Shown: piece by piece, positions 1 through 8,218 of the stretch
Numbering within the stretch: the first letter of the stretch is position 1
Layout: the number at the start of each line of letters is the position of its first letter
From: Deltaproteobacteria bacterium
GTDB taxonomy: Bacteria; Myxococcota_A; UBA9160; SMWR01
Length of the DNA: 20,088 bases
Assembly: GCA_019313605.1 (NCBI GenBank)
Contig: JAFDAW010000018.1
Location: 1-20,088, forward strand
Reading direction: 5' to 3'
Notes under the pieces: generated by a model
What the model was told of the DNA's origin: nothing
Database searches by the model: none
The model's input: the letters and a program-made list of their open reading frames with translations, nothing else
Position numbers and translations under genes: made by a program

Positions 1-744
1 GTGCGCGAAATGTCGTACCCCGAGGCGATCGAGGCCGGGGCCGTCGCGATCTTCGACGAGAAATACGGCGACGTCGTGCGCGTGGTCCAGTTTGGCGACT
101 TTTCGACGGAACTCTGCGGCGGCACACACGCTCGTGCGACCGGAGACATCGGCCTGCTCAAGATCCTGTCCGAGTCCGGCATCGCTTCGGGCGTGCGACG
201 CATCGAGGCGCTCACGGGCCTCGGCGCGCTGAGCCACCTCCGCGACCAGGAAAGAGCGCTCCGCAGTGCATCGGAGTTACTGCGGGTATCCGCAGCAGAG
301 GTTCCCGCACGGATCGAGAAGCTTCTCGAAGACCGCCGCAGTGCAGAGCGAGAGATCGAGCAGCTCCGATCGGCCCAGCGCGGCGTGGCCTCCAAGGATC
401 TCACCCGAGACGCCAAGGAGATCGCCGGCGTGCAGGTCATCGCCACCCGGGTAGCGGGCGCAGAAGCCAAAGAGCTGCGCGGAATGGTGGACGACTTGCG
501 AAGCCAACTCACAAGCGGGATCGTCCTGCTGGCCGCCGAGACGAACGGCCAGGTATCCCTCGCCCTCGGCGTCACCAAAGACCTCACCGACCGCTTCCGA
601 GCCGGCGACATGATCCGCGAGGTCGCGATCATCGTCGGTGGCAAGGGCGGCGGAAGACCGGACTTCGCACAGGCGGGTGGCAGCGATCCGAGCAAGATCG
701 AAGCTGCGTTCGAACGACTCGACGCGCTCATCGCAGGGAGCTGA
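1..744 (+). CDS. alaS: Alanyl-tRNA synthetase, C-terminal part (5' truncated by window edge)
   Basis: This is the last 247 codons of AlaRS, the enzyme that charges tRNA-Ala and hydrolyses mischarged Ser/Gly-tRNA. The frame is open from base 1, so the catalytic and tRNA-recognition domains lie outside the window and the GTG at base 1 is not a real start. Visible first is the end of the editing domain with its C-x3-H zinc motif (CGGTH, Cys39/His43 of the fragment). A charged helical linker follows at about 85-135. The C-terminal DHHA1 domain ends in the glycine-rich GGKGGGRPDFAQAGG segment at about 211-226, typical of AlaRS. The stop is one base before the ispG GTG, so the two genes are probably cotranscribed. 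No anomaly was seen. Identification is secure. Confidence 0.97.
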   Translation: MREMSYPEAIEAGAVAIFDEKYGDVVRVVQFGDFSTELCGGTHARATGDIGLLKILSESGIASGVRRIEALTGLGALSHLRDQERALRSASELLRVSAAEVPARIEKLLEDRRSAEREIEQLRSAQRGVASKDLTRDAKEIAGVQVIATRVAGAEAKELRGMVDDLRSQLTSGIVLLAAETNGQVSLALGVTKDLTDRFRAGDMIREVAIIVGGKGGGRPDFAQAGGSDPSKIEAAFERLDALIAGS

Positions 745-745
745 A

Positions 746-2764
746 GTGGCACACCGTTATCTCGCAGACCCGTTCGCCCCCCATCGGCGTAGCACCCGCG
801 AGGTGCGCGTGGGTGACGTGGGCATTGGCGGCTCGAATCCGATCCGGATCCAGTCGATGACGACCACCGACACCCGGGACACCCAGGGAACGGCCGATCA
901 GACCGAACTCCTCGCATCCGTCGGCTGCGAGATCGTTCGCATCACCGCCCCTTCGTTGACCGACGCCGAAAACCTCGCCGCCATCCGCAAAGAACTCGAC
1001 CGGCGAAAGGTTCGCGTTCCGCTGGTCGCCGACATTCACTTCACGCCAAATGCCGCGATGGTCGCAGCCCAGTACGTCGAGAAGATTCGAATCAATCCCG
1101 GGAATTTCGCGGACAAGAAGAAATTTGCGGTGCTCGAGTACACGGACGCCGCCTACGCGGAAGAGATCGAGCGCGTCGCGGAAAAATTCCGCCCGCTCGT
1201 GCAGCGCTGCAAGAAACTCGGCCGTGCGATCCGGATCGGTACGAACCACGGATCCCTTTCCGATCGGATCATGAATCGCTTTGGCGACACACCGGCGGGG
1301 ATGGTGGAGAGCGCACTCGAATTCGTCGACGTCTGCGAGGACGAGGGCTTCTACGACATCGTGTTCAGCATGAAATCGAGCAACACCCAGGTCGCCATCC
1401 AGGCCTACCGACTCCTAGCCACGCGGCTCGCTGAGCGCTCACCGGGCGAGCCGAGCTATCCGTTTCACGTGGGCGTCACCGAAGCGGGCGACGGCGAGGA
1501 TGGCCGCATCAAGAGCGCGATTGGAATTGGCGCCCTGCTCGTCGACGGGATCGGCGATACGATTCGCGTTTCACTCACCGAGCCCCCGGAGGAAGAAGTT
1601 CCGGTCGCCTCGGCAATCGCATCGATTGGTTTCGAGAGCGGTGACGTCGCGGTGGAAGTCGGTGATCCCGGAGCGCCTTTCACCGCGGACCCCTACGCCC
1701 ACAACCGACGCGTGACTCGCAGCGTGGGACCGACCGATACCGATATCGGCAGCAATCACCCGGTGCGGGTCGAGGTCGATCTCGGCGCAGTTCCATCCGA
1801 TCCGAAGCAAACCGCCGAAACGCTCGTCCGCAACCTCAAGACATATCCGGACCTCGCGTGTGAAGGTATCGTGGTGGACGTATCCGACCCGAACAGCGTC
1901 CGCTCCCTGCAGACCTTTTCAGACGCAATTGGTGATGCGGGAATGTCGATCCCAATAGCGGTTTGCGTTGCACCGGATCTGGTCGCACAGTGGCCGGCGT
2001 GTGTCGCACGCGTGGTGATCCGCACGGCTACGGCGCGCGACGACGCACTGCTCGATGCCGCAGCGATGCGCTGCGCGGAATCTCGTACTCCGCTCGAATG
2101 GAACATCTGCGGAGACATCGAGGAGATTTCCGACCGACTCGACCGCGCGCTCGAAGCGAGTGCACGAGCGGAGCTCGACGAAATCCTCGTGTCGGTCGAG
2201 TCGAGCCTCCCGGTGCACGCCGCTCGCCTCGTCGCCGCCCGCCTCGAGGCACGAGGTGCATCGGATGTACCGATCGTGCTTCGACATCGACGACTCGCGG
2301 ATGACTCGGACGAAACCGCTGTACTTCGGGCAGCTCACGTCCTAGGCGCGTCGCTGTGTGACGGCATCGGCGACGCGATCGCGCTCGAGGGATTTGGCGA
2401 ACCCGCACGAGCCGTCGATCTCAGCTACCGCATCCTGCAGGGGGCGCGACTGCGGACCTCGCGCACCGAGTTCATCTCGTGCCCCTCCTGCGGCCGGACG
2501 CTCTTCGATCTCGTCGAGACGACCGAGCGCATCAAGGCGCGCACGGGGCACCTCGTGGGCGTCAAGATCGCGATCATGGGATGCATCGTGAACGGGCCCG
2601 GCGAAATGGCCGACGCCGATTTCGGTTACGTGGGTTCCGGACCCGGCCGCGTAAACCTCTACGTCAGCAAGGATCTCGTCGTGCGCAACATTCCAGACGA
2701 TACGGCTGACGATCGGCTCGTGGAACTGATCCGGGAACGCGGCCGCTGGGTCGATCCCGCCTGA
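746..2764 (+). CDS. ispG: 4-hydroxy-3-methylbut-2-enyl diphosphate synthase, long (three-domain) form
   Basis: IspG (GcpE) converts MEcPP to HMBPP in the MEP isoprenoid pathway using a [4Fe-4S] cluster. I chose GTG 746 because it follows alaS by one base, has AGGGAG at 735-740 (5-nt spacing) and gives the expected N-terminus; the frame is open further upstream inside alaS, but those codons do not look like IspG. At 672 aa this is the long form with an insert domain (roughly residues 290-570) between the TIM barrel and the Fe-S domain, unlike the ~370-aa E. coli enzyme. The barrel shows IRIQSMTTTDT near residue 33 and the VADIHF and KIRINPGN motifs. The cluster ligands are Cys579 and Cys582 (CPSC) and Cys613 (MGCIVNGPGEMADADFGYVG). 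The gene converges on cvpA with a 9-bp gap and is complete. Confidence 0.96.
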   Translation: MAHRYLADPFAPHRRSTREVRVGDVGIGGSNPIRIQSMTTTDTRDTQGTADQTELLASVGCEIVRITAPSLTDAENLAAIRKELDRRKVRVPLVADIHFTPNAAMVAAQYVEKIRINPGNFADKKKFAVLEYTDAAYAEEIERVAEKFRPLVQRCKKLGRAIRIGTNHGSLSDRIMNRFGDTPAGMVESALEFVDVCEDEGFYDIVFSMKSSNTQVAIQAYRLLATRLAERSPGEPSYPFHVGVTEAGDGEDGRIKSAIGIGALLVDGIGDTIRVSLTEPPEEEVPVASAIASIGFESGDVAVEVGDPGAPFTADPYAHNRRVTRSVGPTDTDIGSNHPVRVEVDLGAVPSDPKQTAETLVRNLKTYPDLACEGIVVDVSDPNSVRSLQTFSDAIGDAGMSIPIAVCVAPDLVAQWPACVARVVIRTATARDDALLDAAAMRCAESRTPLEWNICGDIEEISDRLDRALEASARAELDEILVSVESSLPVHAARLVAARLEARGASDVPIVLRHRRLADDSDETAVLRAAHVLGASLCDGIGDAIALEGFGEPARAVDLSYRILQGARLRTSRTEFISCPSCGRTLFDLVETTERIKARTGHLVGVKIAIMGCIVNGPGEMADADFGYVGSGPGRVNLYVSKDLVVRNIPDDTADDRLVELIRERGRWVDPA

Positions 2765-2773
2765 AGCCGGGGG

Positions 2774-3238
2774 TCAATCCGACTTTGGCGGGCTCGCGAC
2801 GTCGATTTCCGTTGGCGGCGCTTCGCTGGCCAACAGTTCCATCTCCTCCAGCGCGGCCAACGTCCGGGTATTTGCGATCGCGGGGAGCAACCCCCCACCC
2901 ACCCGATCGACGAACCCGAGCCCGACCGCGCGAGCGCCGCGCCGGATGATGCGCCCGACGGTCGTCACCGCCCCGATCGTCACGAGCACCAGGAGCGCGC
3001 CGGCCACCCAGGGCTCGAGCGCCTCGTTGATCCGGCCACCGCTGATGTCGCCGACCCACTCGGAAACAGGGCCCACGAAGGCCTTGACTGCGATATAGGC
3101 GGCCGCGAGCGAAGCGAGTGAGAACGCCTCTCGGATCAACCCCAGGAAAAAACCGCGCAGGCACGCGATCCCGATGATGGCACCCACGACGATGTCAACA
3201 GATTCGAATTCCGCCAAGGCGGGCTCAGTGTAGCCCAT
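2774..3238 (-). CDS. CvpA-family membrane protein, apparently lacking the fourth transmembrane helix
   Basis: A 154-aa inner-membrane protein of the CvpA (colicin V production) family, whose biochemical role is poorly defined. Family marks are an N-terminal hydrophobic helix ending in the LRGFFLGLIRE loop (about 27-37), a second helix (about 40-55), a third (about 78-97), then the basic RIIRRGARAVGLGFVDRVGG segment (about 96-115). In family members the DR-x-G motif leads into a fourth helix (e.g. GxxFGxxRG...). Here it runs directly into a soluble tail (PAIANTRTLAALEEMELL...), as if a helix of some 20-25 residues were missing in frame. ATG 3238 is the only good start; the ribosome binding site is weak. 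It is convergent with ispG and divergent from the potassium channel. Family call is good; function is unknown. Confidence 0.75.
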   Translation of the reverse strand: MGYTEPALAEFESVDIVVGAIIGIACLRGFFLGLIREAFSLASLAAAYIAVKAFVGPVSEWVGDISGGRINEALEPWVAGALLVLVTIGAVTTVGRIIRRGARAVGLGFVDRVGGGLLPAIANTRTLAALEEMELLASEAPPTEIDVASPPKSD

Positions 3239-3251
3239 GCGAGAATTGCGG

Positions 3252-3280
3252 TTGGCGGAGGCGCTCGGGGACCATAGGAT
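3252..3280 (+). promoter_or_regulatory. Candidate sigma-70-type promoter of the potassium channel gene
   Basis: TTGGCG (3252-3257), a 17-bp spacer and TAGGAT (3275-3280) match the -35/-10 consensus at four of six positions or more each. The -10 box ends 8 bp before the chosen ATG at 3289, so transcription would begin at or next to the start codon and the mRNA would be leaderless. The only SD-like string (AGGA, 3276-3279) lies inside the -10 box and would not be transcribed from this promoter. Inference from sequence only. Confidence 0.4.
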
Positions 3281-3288
3281 TGGGGCCG

Positions 3289-4143
3289 ATGGCCGACCCG
3301 ATCGAAAATCCGCCGCTTTCCCCGTGGCGCGAGAAACTTCGCGTCATCATCTTCGAAGCCGACACCCCCGCCGGCAAGGCCTTCGACGTCGGCCTGCTGG
3401 TGGCGATCGTCCTGAGCGTCCTCGTGGTCATGCTCGACAGCGTGAACACGTTCCACAGCCAACACGGCCAGCTGCTCCACGACGCAGAGTGGGCGTTCAC
3501 GCTGATCTTCAGCGTCGAGTACGTCCTACGCCTGATCTGCTCGCCACGCCCGCTCCGCTACGCGCGCAGCGTTTTCGGCATCGTCGATCTGCTCGCGATT
3601 ATCCCGACCTATTTGAGCCTGCTGATCCCAGGCGCGCAGTCGATGGCCGTCATCCGCGGATTGCGGCTGCTGCGGATCTTCCGGGTGTTCAAGCTCGGGC
3701 AGTTCCTCGGCGAAGCCAGCATCTTGCGCAACGCGCTGTCTTCCAGCCGCCACAAGATCACGGTGTTCCTCGGGACAATCGTCATCCTGGTCACGATCCT
3801 CGGCTCAGCGATGTACCTGATCGAAGGCGAAGAAAACGGATTCACGAGTATCCCCGCGGCGATCTATTGGTCGATCGTGACGATGACCACGGTGGGCTAC
3901 GGCGACATGGCACCCATCACGGTTTCGGGCAAAGTGCTCGCCTCGATCGTAATGATCCTCGGCTACAGCATCATCGCGGTACCCACGGGCATCGTCACCG
4001 CCGAGATCGTCGAAGGCGCCGCCGCCGCAAGAAGAATCACCACCCGCTCCTGCCCCAGCTGCCTGAGCGAAGGCCACGAAAGAGACGCCACCTACTGCAA
4101 AGACTGCGGCGTCTCGCTGGAAGTCCCCATCGCAGAAGACTGA
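3289..4143 (+). CDS. Voltage-gated potassium channel (6-TM) with C-terminal zinc ribbon
   Basis: A 284-aa inner-membrane ion channel of the voltage-gated cation channel superfamily. S1 lies near residues 31-49 and S2 near 67-82. S4 is the arginine ladder RGLRLLRIFRVFK at about 124-136, with positive charges every third residue. S5 is followed by the pore helix and the potassium selectivity filter TVGYGD at about 203-208, then S6. The last ~35 residues carry two Cys-x2-Cys knuckles (CPSC ... CKDCG), a small cytoplasmic zinc ribbon after S6. ATG 3289 is preferred over an in-frame TTG nine bases upstream because it gives the normal cytoplasmic N-terminus and sits just after a promoter-like -10. 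The gene stands alone between cvpA and a 308-bp gap. Potassium selectivity is well supported by the filter; the physiological role is unknown. Confidence 0.9.
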   Translation: MADPIENPPLSPWREKLRVIIFEADTPAGKAFDVGLLVAIVLSVLVVMLDSVNTFHSQHGQLLHDAEWAFTLIFSVEYVLRLICSPRPLRYARSVFGIVDLLAIIPTYLSLLIPGAQSMAVIRGLRLLRIFRVFKLGQFLGEASILRNALSSSRHKITVFLGTIVILVTILGSAMYLIEGEENGFTSIPAAIYWSIVTMTTVGYGDMAPITVSGKVLASIVMILGYSIIAVPTGIVTAEIVEGAAAARRITTRSCPSCLSEGHERDATYCKDCGVSLEVPIAED

Positions 4144-4451
4144 CCCTCGCCTAACAGCGCCACCTCATCTTGCGGATTGAGTTCGTGCCCGAGCGGTCAG
4201 GCTGAATGATGACCGAGCAGCTGCCTTCAATGGGGCTTTCCCACTCTTCCACGCTACCAACCTCGATGTGCGAGGATGGGGATTTTGAAGCTGAGAAGTT
4301 CTCCCGCCCGATAACCCAGGATTCCGTCATGTAGCGAACCGAGCGCAATCCGGGCCGGGGGCGGATTTTTCACCCGTTGGAGACCGGTCGGTGTTATATC
4401 TCGGGTTCTCGGAAAACGGGAAAGACGCCGGACGATTACGCAGGACGGATC
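4144..4451. other. 308-bp gap with no convincing gene
   Basis: This gap separates the channel gene from the molybdopterin oxidoreductase. It holds a short inverted repeat CGGTCA/TGACCG (4194-4199 and 4210-4215), a terminator-like hairpin (4347-4370) and an AT-rich TTATAT (4394-4399) that could be the -10 of the oxidoreductase promoter, although no good -35 is spaced correctly. A minus-strand reading frame (4151-4330, 59 codons from its ATG) has no ribosome binding site, weaker GC-ending codon preference than its neighbours and no recognisable domain, so I do not call it. A TTG at 4377 in frame with the downstream gene is also not used. Confidence 0.5.
4347..4370 (+). terminator. Possible intrinsic terminator downstream of the channel gene
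   Basis: AATCCG (4347-4352) and CGGATT (4362-4367) form a 6-bp stem around a 9-nt G-rich loop, and the 3' arm runs into five consecutive T residues (4366-4370). The stem is short, so termination may be weak. It would insulate the oxidoreductase-symporter pair from upstream transcription. Confidence 0.35.
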
Positions 4452-6467
4452 ATGGAAAAACGAAAGACCATCTGCCCCTTGGACTGCCCGGATGCCTGCG
4501 GCGTCACGGCGACCTTGGAAAGCGGCAAGATCATCCGACTTGACGGAGATGCCGACCACCCGTTTACCCGGGGCTTTCTCTGCAAGAAGGTCCGGACCTA
4601 CCACCACCGCGTTCAATCCGATGAGCGCGTGTTGTTTCCGCAGATTCGAACGGGTGAGAAGGGAGATGCGCGTTTCGAGCAGATCTCCTGGGACGGGGCG
4701 CTGGAGCTTCTGGCATCACGCCTGACCGAGATCAAACGGGAGCACGGCGGCGAAGCACTCCTGCCCTATTCCTATGCGGGCAACATGGGCGCCGTCGCGC
4801 GTTGGGCCGGGTATCCGTTCTTTCACCGATACGGGGCCTCCCAGCTGATGCAAACCATCTGTTCCAGCGCGGCCAAGGAAGGCTGGGCGGCGCACTGCGG
4901 ATCACTACCCGGAAGTCCACCCGAAAAGGCGTCGCACGCCGACCTGATCCTGGCCTGGGGGATCGACATCAAGGTCACCAACGTCCACTTCTGGCCCTTC
5001 GTCACGGAAGCGCGAAGACGGGGCGCGAAGCTGGTGGTGATCGATCCCTATCGGAATACGACCGCAAAGGCGGCGGATTTCTACTTCCCGGTTCGACCCG
5101 GCGGAGATGCGGCGCTGGCCCTGAGCCTCGTGAAGCGCTTCCTCGATCAGGGGCGTTTGGATCAAAAGTTCATCGAGCAATACACCGAGGGCTTCGATGA
5201 ATTGGCGGCGTTGCTGAATCAGAGTTCGATCGACACCCTGGTGGAAGGCACCGGCTTGAGCCTGGATCAGTTCGATGAACTGGCCGATCTCATTGCGGAG
5301 AACCCGAAGACCTTCATCCGGATCGGCATTGGGCTCACGCGCAACACGACGGGTGGCATGTCGGTGCGGGCAATTGCCTGCCTGGCCGCAGCCCTGGGCC
5401 TGTTCGACGGAAAGGCCGGGCGGGGCGCACTGCTGATGAGCTCCGCTTTCTCTGGAGATTCGAGCCGACTCGAATTCCCTCAGTTGCTCGAGAAGCGAAC
5501 GCGATCGATCAACATGGTGCAGCTCGGGGACGCGCTCACGAAGCTCACGCCGCCCGTGAAGGCTTTGTTCGTCTACAGCAGCAATCCGTTGAGCGTCGCA
5601 CCGGACGCGAGCCAGGTGCGCAAGGGATTGGCGCGAGAAGATTTGTTTACCGTCGTGCACGAGCAGTTCCTCACACCCACCGCCCGCTACGCGGACCTGC
5701 TGCTCCCCGCCACCACCTCGTTCGAGAATCACGACATGTATACGGGCTACGGACATTTTCAGATGGGCCGGGTGGAACCGGTGATTCCCGCCCGCGGAGA
5801 AGCCCTGAGCAACTTCGACTTGTTTCAGCGCCTTGCCGAAAAGATGGGCTACGACGACGAGCCGTTTCGCCAGACGATCGGTGAACGCCTCGACGATTAC
5901 ATCGGCACCCTACGAGGGCTTCCCGAATCTGTCCGAAAGGAGGGCCTCCAACCGGGTGTGACCGTTACGTCCGTCAATCTCGCATCGGCGGGGGACTACT
6001 CCCGGTTCGAAAAAGGGCGCTTCCAGTTCGCACCGCAGCACGTCGAGCCTGCCGTTGCGCAGGTTCTTTCGAGCCGTGAATTTGCGGACGCGGAACTTCG
6101 AGCGCGCTTTCCCCTCCGCTTGATCACACCCCCGATGTTGGGCCTGTTGAATTCGACCTTCGGCGAGCGATTCCCGAAAGAGATCGGCACGGTGATGGTC
6201 CATCCCCAGGATGCCAACGCTCGCAATTTGAAGGCCGGTGAGAAGGTCGAGGTGTTCAACGGCCGGGGGCGCAACCGACGCACACTCGTGATTTCCGAAG
6301 ATACGCAGCCCGGTCTCGTCGTCATGCAGGGCATCTACTGGGAGAACGATGCGTCGGAAACCACCGGCGTGAACGACTTGACCTCACAGCAGACCACGGA
6401 TCTAGGTGGAGGCGGAACGTTCCACGAATCCCTGGTGGATGTCCGATCCGCGAGTGACCACTCGTAG
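4452..6467 (+). CDS. Molybdopterin-dependent oxidoreductase (DMSO reductase superfamily), cytoplasmic
   Basis: A 671-aa enzyme that should bind bis-MGD molybdenum (or tungsten) cofactor and one [4Fe-4S] cluster. ATG 4452 has AGGA at 4442-4445 and places the cluster motif right at the N-terminus: Cys8, Cys12, Cys16 and Cys44 (C-x3-C-x3-C-x27-C, beginning CPLDCPDAC). There is no twin-arginine signal, so it is probably cytoplasmic. The catalytic domain includes a TICSSAAKEG segment (Cys137), a candidate region for the metal ligand. Cofactor-binding stretches include VVIDPYRNTTAKAADFY and YSSNPLSV, and a C-terminal molydop-binding domain lies around residues 555-671 (VMVHPQDANARNLKAGEKV...). No Fe-S subunit or membrane anchor is encoded beside it; the next gene is a solute symporter, suggesting an imported organic substrate. 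Which reaction it catalyses cannot be read from sequence. T- and A-ending codons seem somewhat commoner here than in neighbouring genes. Confidence 0.88.
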   Translation: MEKRKTICPLDCPDACGVTATLESGKIIRLDGDADHPFTRGFLCKKVRTYHHRVQSDERVLFPQIRTGEKGDARFEQISWDGALELLASRLTEIKREHGGEALLPYSYAGNMGAVARWAGYPFFHRYGASQLMQTICSSAAKEGWAAHCGSLPGSPPEKASHADLILAWGIDIKVTNVHFWPFVTEARRRGAKLVVIDPYRNTTAKAADFYFPVRPGGDAALALSLVKRFLDQGRLDQKFIEQYTEGFDELAALLNQSSIDTLVEGTGLSLDQFDELADLIAENPKTFIRIGIGLTRNTTGGMSVRAIACLAAALGLFDGKAGRGALLMSSAFSGDSSRLEFPQLLEKRTRSINMVQLGDALTKLTPPVKALFVYSSNPLSVAPDASQVRKGLAREDLFTVVHEQFLTPTARYADLLLPATTSFENHDMYTGYGHFQMGRVEPVIPARGEALSNFDLFQRLAEKMGYDDEPFRQTIGERLDDYIGTLRGLPESVRKEGLQPGVTVTSVNLASAGDYSRFEKGRFQFAPQHVEPAVAQVLSSREFADAELRARFPLRLITPPMLGLLNSTFGERFPKEIGTVMVHPQDANARNLKAGEKVEVFNGRGRNRRTLVISEDTQPGLVVMQGIYWENDASETTGVNDLTSQQTTDLGGGGTFHESLVDVRSASDHS

Positions 6468-8210
6468 ATGGACATCTACACCACCAGCATCTTGATCAGC
6501 ATCGTAATCTACGCTCTGATCGGCAATTACGCGGGCCGAAAAGTCAAGCACCTCGAAGACTATTTCGTGGCGGGGCGCCAGGCGCCGACGCTGCTGATCG
6601 TCGGCACGCTCGTGGCCAGCGTGCTCAGCACCAATGCCTTCCTGGGTGAGACCGGTTTTTCCTATGCCACCCAGGGCGGTGCCTTCATCCTGTGGCCCTC
6701 CATCTGGGTGACGGGGTACGTGTGGGGCGCGCTCTACTTCGGTCGCTACCTGCGGCGCAGCCGCGCGCTCACCGTGGCCGAATTCTTCGGCTGGCGCTTC
6801 GACAGCAAACCCGTCCAGGCGGCCGCCGGTGTCACCATCGTGCTCGGCCTGGGCGGTTATCTGCTGGCCGTCACCCAGGGTGCCGCGATCATCCTCTCCC
6901 AACTAACGCCCCTGAGCTACATCCAAGGGCTCTTCGTGGCCTGGGTGAGCTACACGCTCTTCACCCTCTACTCGGGTTCGCGAGGCGTCGTCATCACCGA
7001 CACGCTGATGTTCCTGCTCTTTACCGTGATGAGCTTCGTCGCGTTCTACTACATCGTCGAATTCCACGGTGGCTGGCTCTCCTCCCTCAATCAGCTCGTT
7101 CAACTCGAGGCGAAACCTGACCTCATGAGCTGGCACGGCGTCGTCGGCCCTGGAACGGAGTGGCCCACCGCACTCGATTACGCGATCTGGTCGGTCGTGA
7201 CGGGCATCGCCTGGGCGTTCGTCACCGCGGTGAGCCCCTGGCAATCGAGCCGCTACCTGATGGCGAAATCGGAGCACGTGGTGATTCGCTCCGCGTGCAT
7301 CGCGGCGATCGTCATCGCGACGAGCAGCGTGGCGCTCTACGCCGCGGCGACCGTGGTCAACCTCAGCAAGATCGACATCTTCCCCGAAGAGCAAACGATG
7401 ATCTGGGCGGCCATGAACATGATGCCGCCCCTGATGGGCGCTCTGCTCCTGGCCGGCGTGACGGCGGCGGCATTTTCTTCTGCGACGACCTTTCTGTCAC
7501 TCGTCGGATTCAGCGTGAGCCAAGACATCTTCCCCCACCGCCAACGCGACGACCAGAGCATGCTTCGCTTCAGCCGCGCGATGATGTTGCTCGTTGGCGC
7601 CGTGACGCTCGTGATCAGCCTGTTCCTGCCGCCGAGCGTCTTCTGGCTGGTGTACTACGTCGGCACGATATTCGCCTCATCGTGGGGCGCCGTCGGTTTC
7701 ATGAGCGTATGGAGCGACAAGATCACTGCGCGCGCGGCCTACTGGGGCATCATCTCGGGTTTTGTCGGCAACGTCATCCCGCGCCTGCTCGATACGCTGG
7801 GCTGGATCGACCTGCCCTCCTATCTCAATCCAATCGTAATTGGCGGTGTGATCAGCCTCGTCGCCGTTCTCAGCCTCTCACACCTCGGCAACGTGACCGA
7901 TGTGCAGCGCGCACGCCGGATGAAACTCCACGAGGTACCCGAGGAAGATCGCGACAACGCGCAAGCGAGGAAGACGCAGTGGAGCGCCATCGGCGTCGCA
8001 CTCTCGGGCATTTTCATGACGGCGATGTTGCTGCGCTTCTACGTGCTGCCGTATCAGCGGGCCACCGACACCCTGCGCGAGGGTGGCGGGCTCGATTGGT
8101 GGACCGTCGAGGCCCTGCTGGCGATGACCTGGGCGGGGCTCTTCGTACCGTGGGGCATCATGGCCTACAAGATGATCGGCCACTCCTACTCGAGCAAGCG
8201 GCCGCGCTGA
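6468..8210 (+). CDS. Sodium:solute symporter (SSS family)
   Basis: A 580-aa polytopic inner-membrane protein with roughly 13 hydrophobic segments, the usual count for the SSS family, which couples solute uptake to the sodium gradient. Helix 1 is followed by the family's GRKVKHLEDYFVAGR loop (about 23-37). The next helix has the unwound ASVLSTNAFLG region (about 50-60). The segment AAAFSSATTFLSLVGFSVSQ near residues 333-352 corresponds to the helix with sodium-coordinating Ser/Thr residues. ATG 6468 directly follows the TAG of the oxidoreductase gene with no gap, so translation is probably coupled and the two are one operon. The gene converges on a lipoprotein gene with an 8-bp gap. The transported substrate is unknown; it may be the oxidoreductase substrate. 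No defect seen. Confidence 0.9.
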   Translation: MDIYTTSILISIVIYALIGNYAGRKVKHLEDYFVAGRQAPTLLIVGTLVASVLSTNAFLGETGFSYATQGGAFILWPSIWVTGYVWGALYFGRYLRRSRALTVAEFFGWRFDSKPVQAAAGVTIVLGLGGYLLAVTQGAAIILSQLTPLSYIQGLFVAWVSYTLFTLYSGSRGVVITDTLMFLLFTVMSFVAFYYIVEFHGGWLSSLNQLVQLEAKPDLMSWHGVVGPGTEWPTALDYAIWSVVTGIAWAFVTAVSPWQSSRYLMAKSEHVVIRSACIAAIVIATSSVALYAAATVVNLSKIDIFPEEQTMIWAAMNMMPPLMGALLLAGVTAAAFSSATTFLSLVGFSVSQDIFPHRQRDDQSMLRFSRAMMLLVGAVTLVISLFLPPSVFWLVYYVGTIFASSWGAVGFMSVWSDKITARAAYWGIISGFVGNVIPRLLDTLGWIDLPSYLNPIVIGGVISLVAVLSLSHLGNVTDVQRARRMKLHEVPEEDRDNAQARKTQWSAIGVALSGIFMTAMLLRFYVLPYQRATDTLREGGGLDWWTVEALLAMTWAGLFVPWGIMAYKMIGHSYSSKRPR

Positions 8211-8218
8211 AGCCCCCG

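Noticed and set aside
638..745. An earlier ispG start inside alaS
   Set aside because: The frame is open from 638, but the extra residues are unlike IspG and overlap alaS; GTG 746 has a correctly spaced ribosome site.
4151..4330. Small minus-strand frame in the 4144-4451 gap
   Set aside because: No ribosome site, no promoter, weaker codon bias than neighbours and no family; not enough to call a gene, though conservation in relatives would change this.
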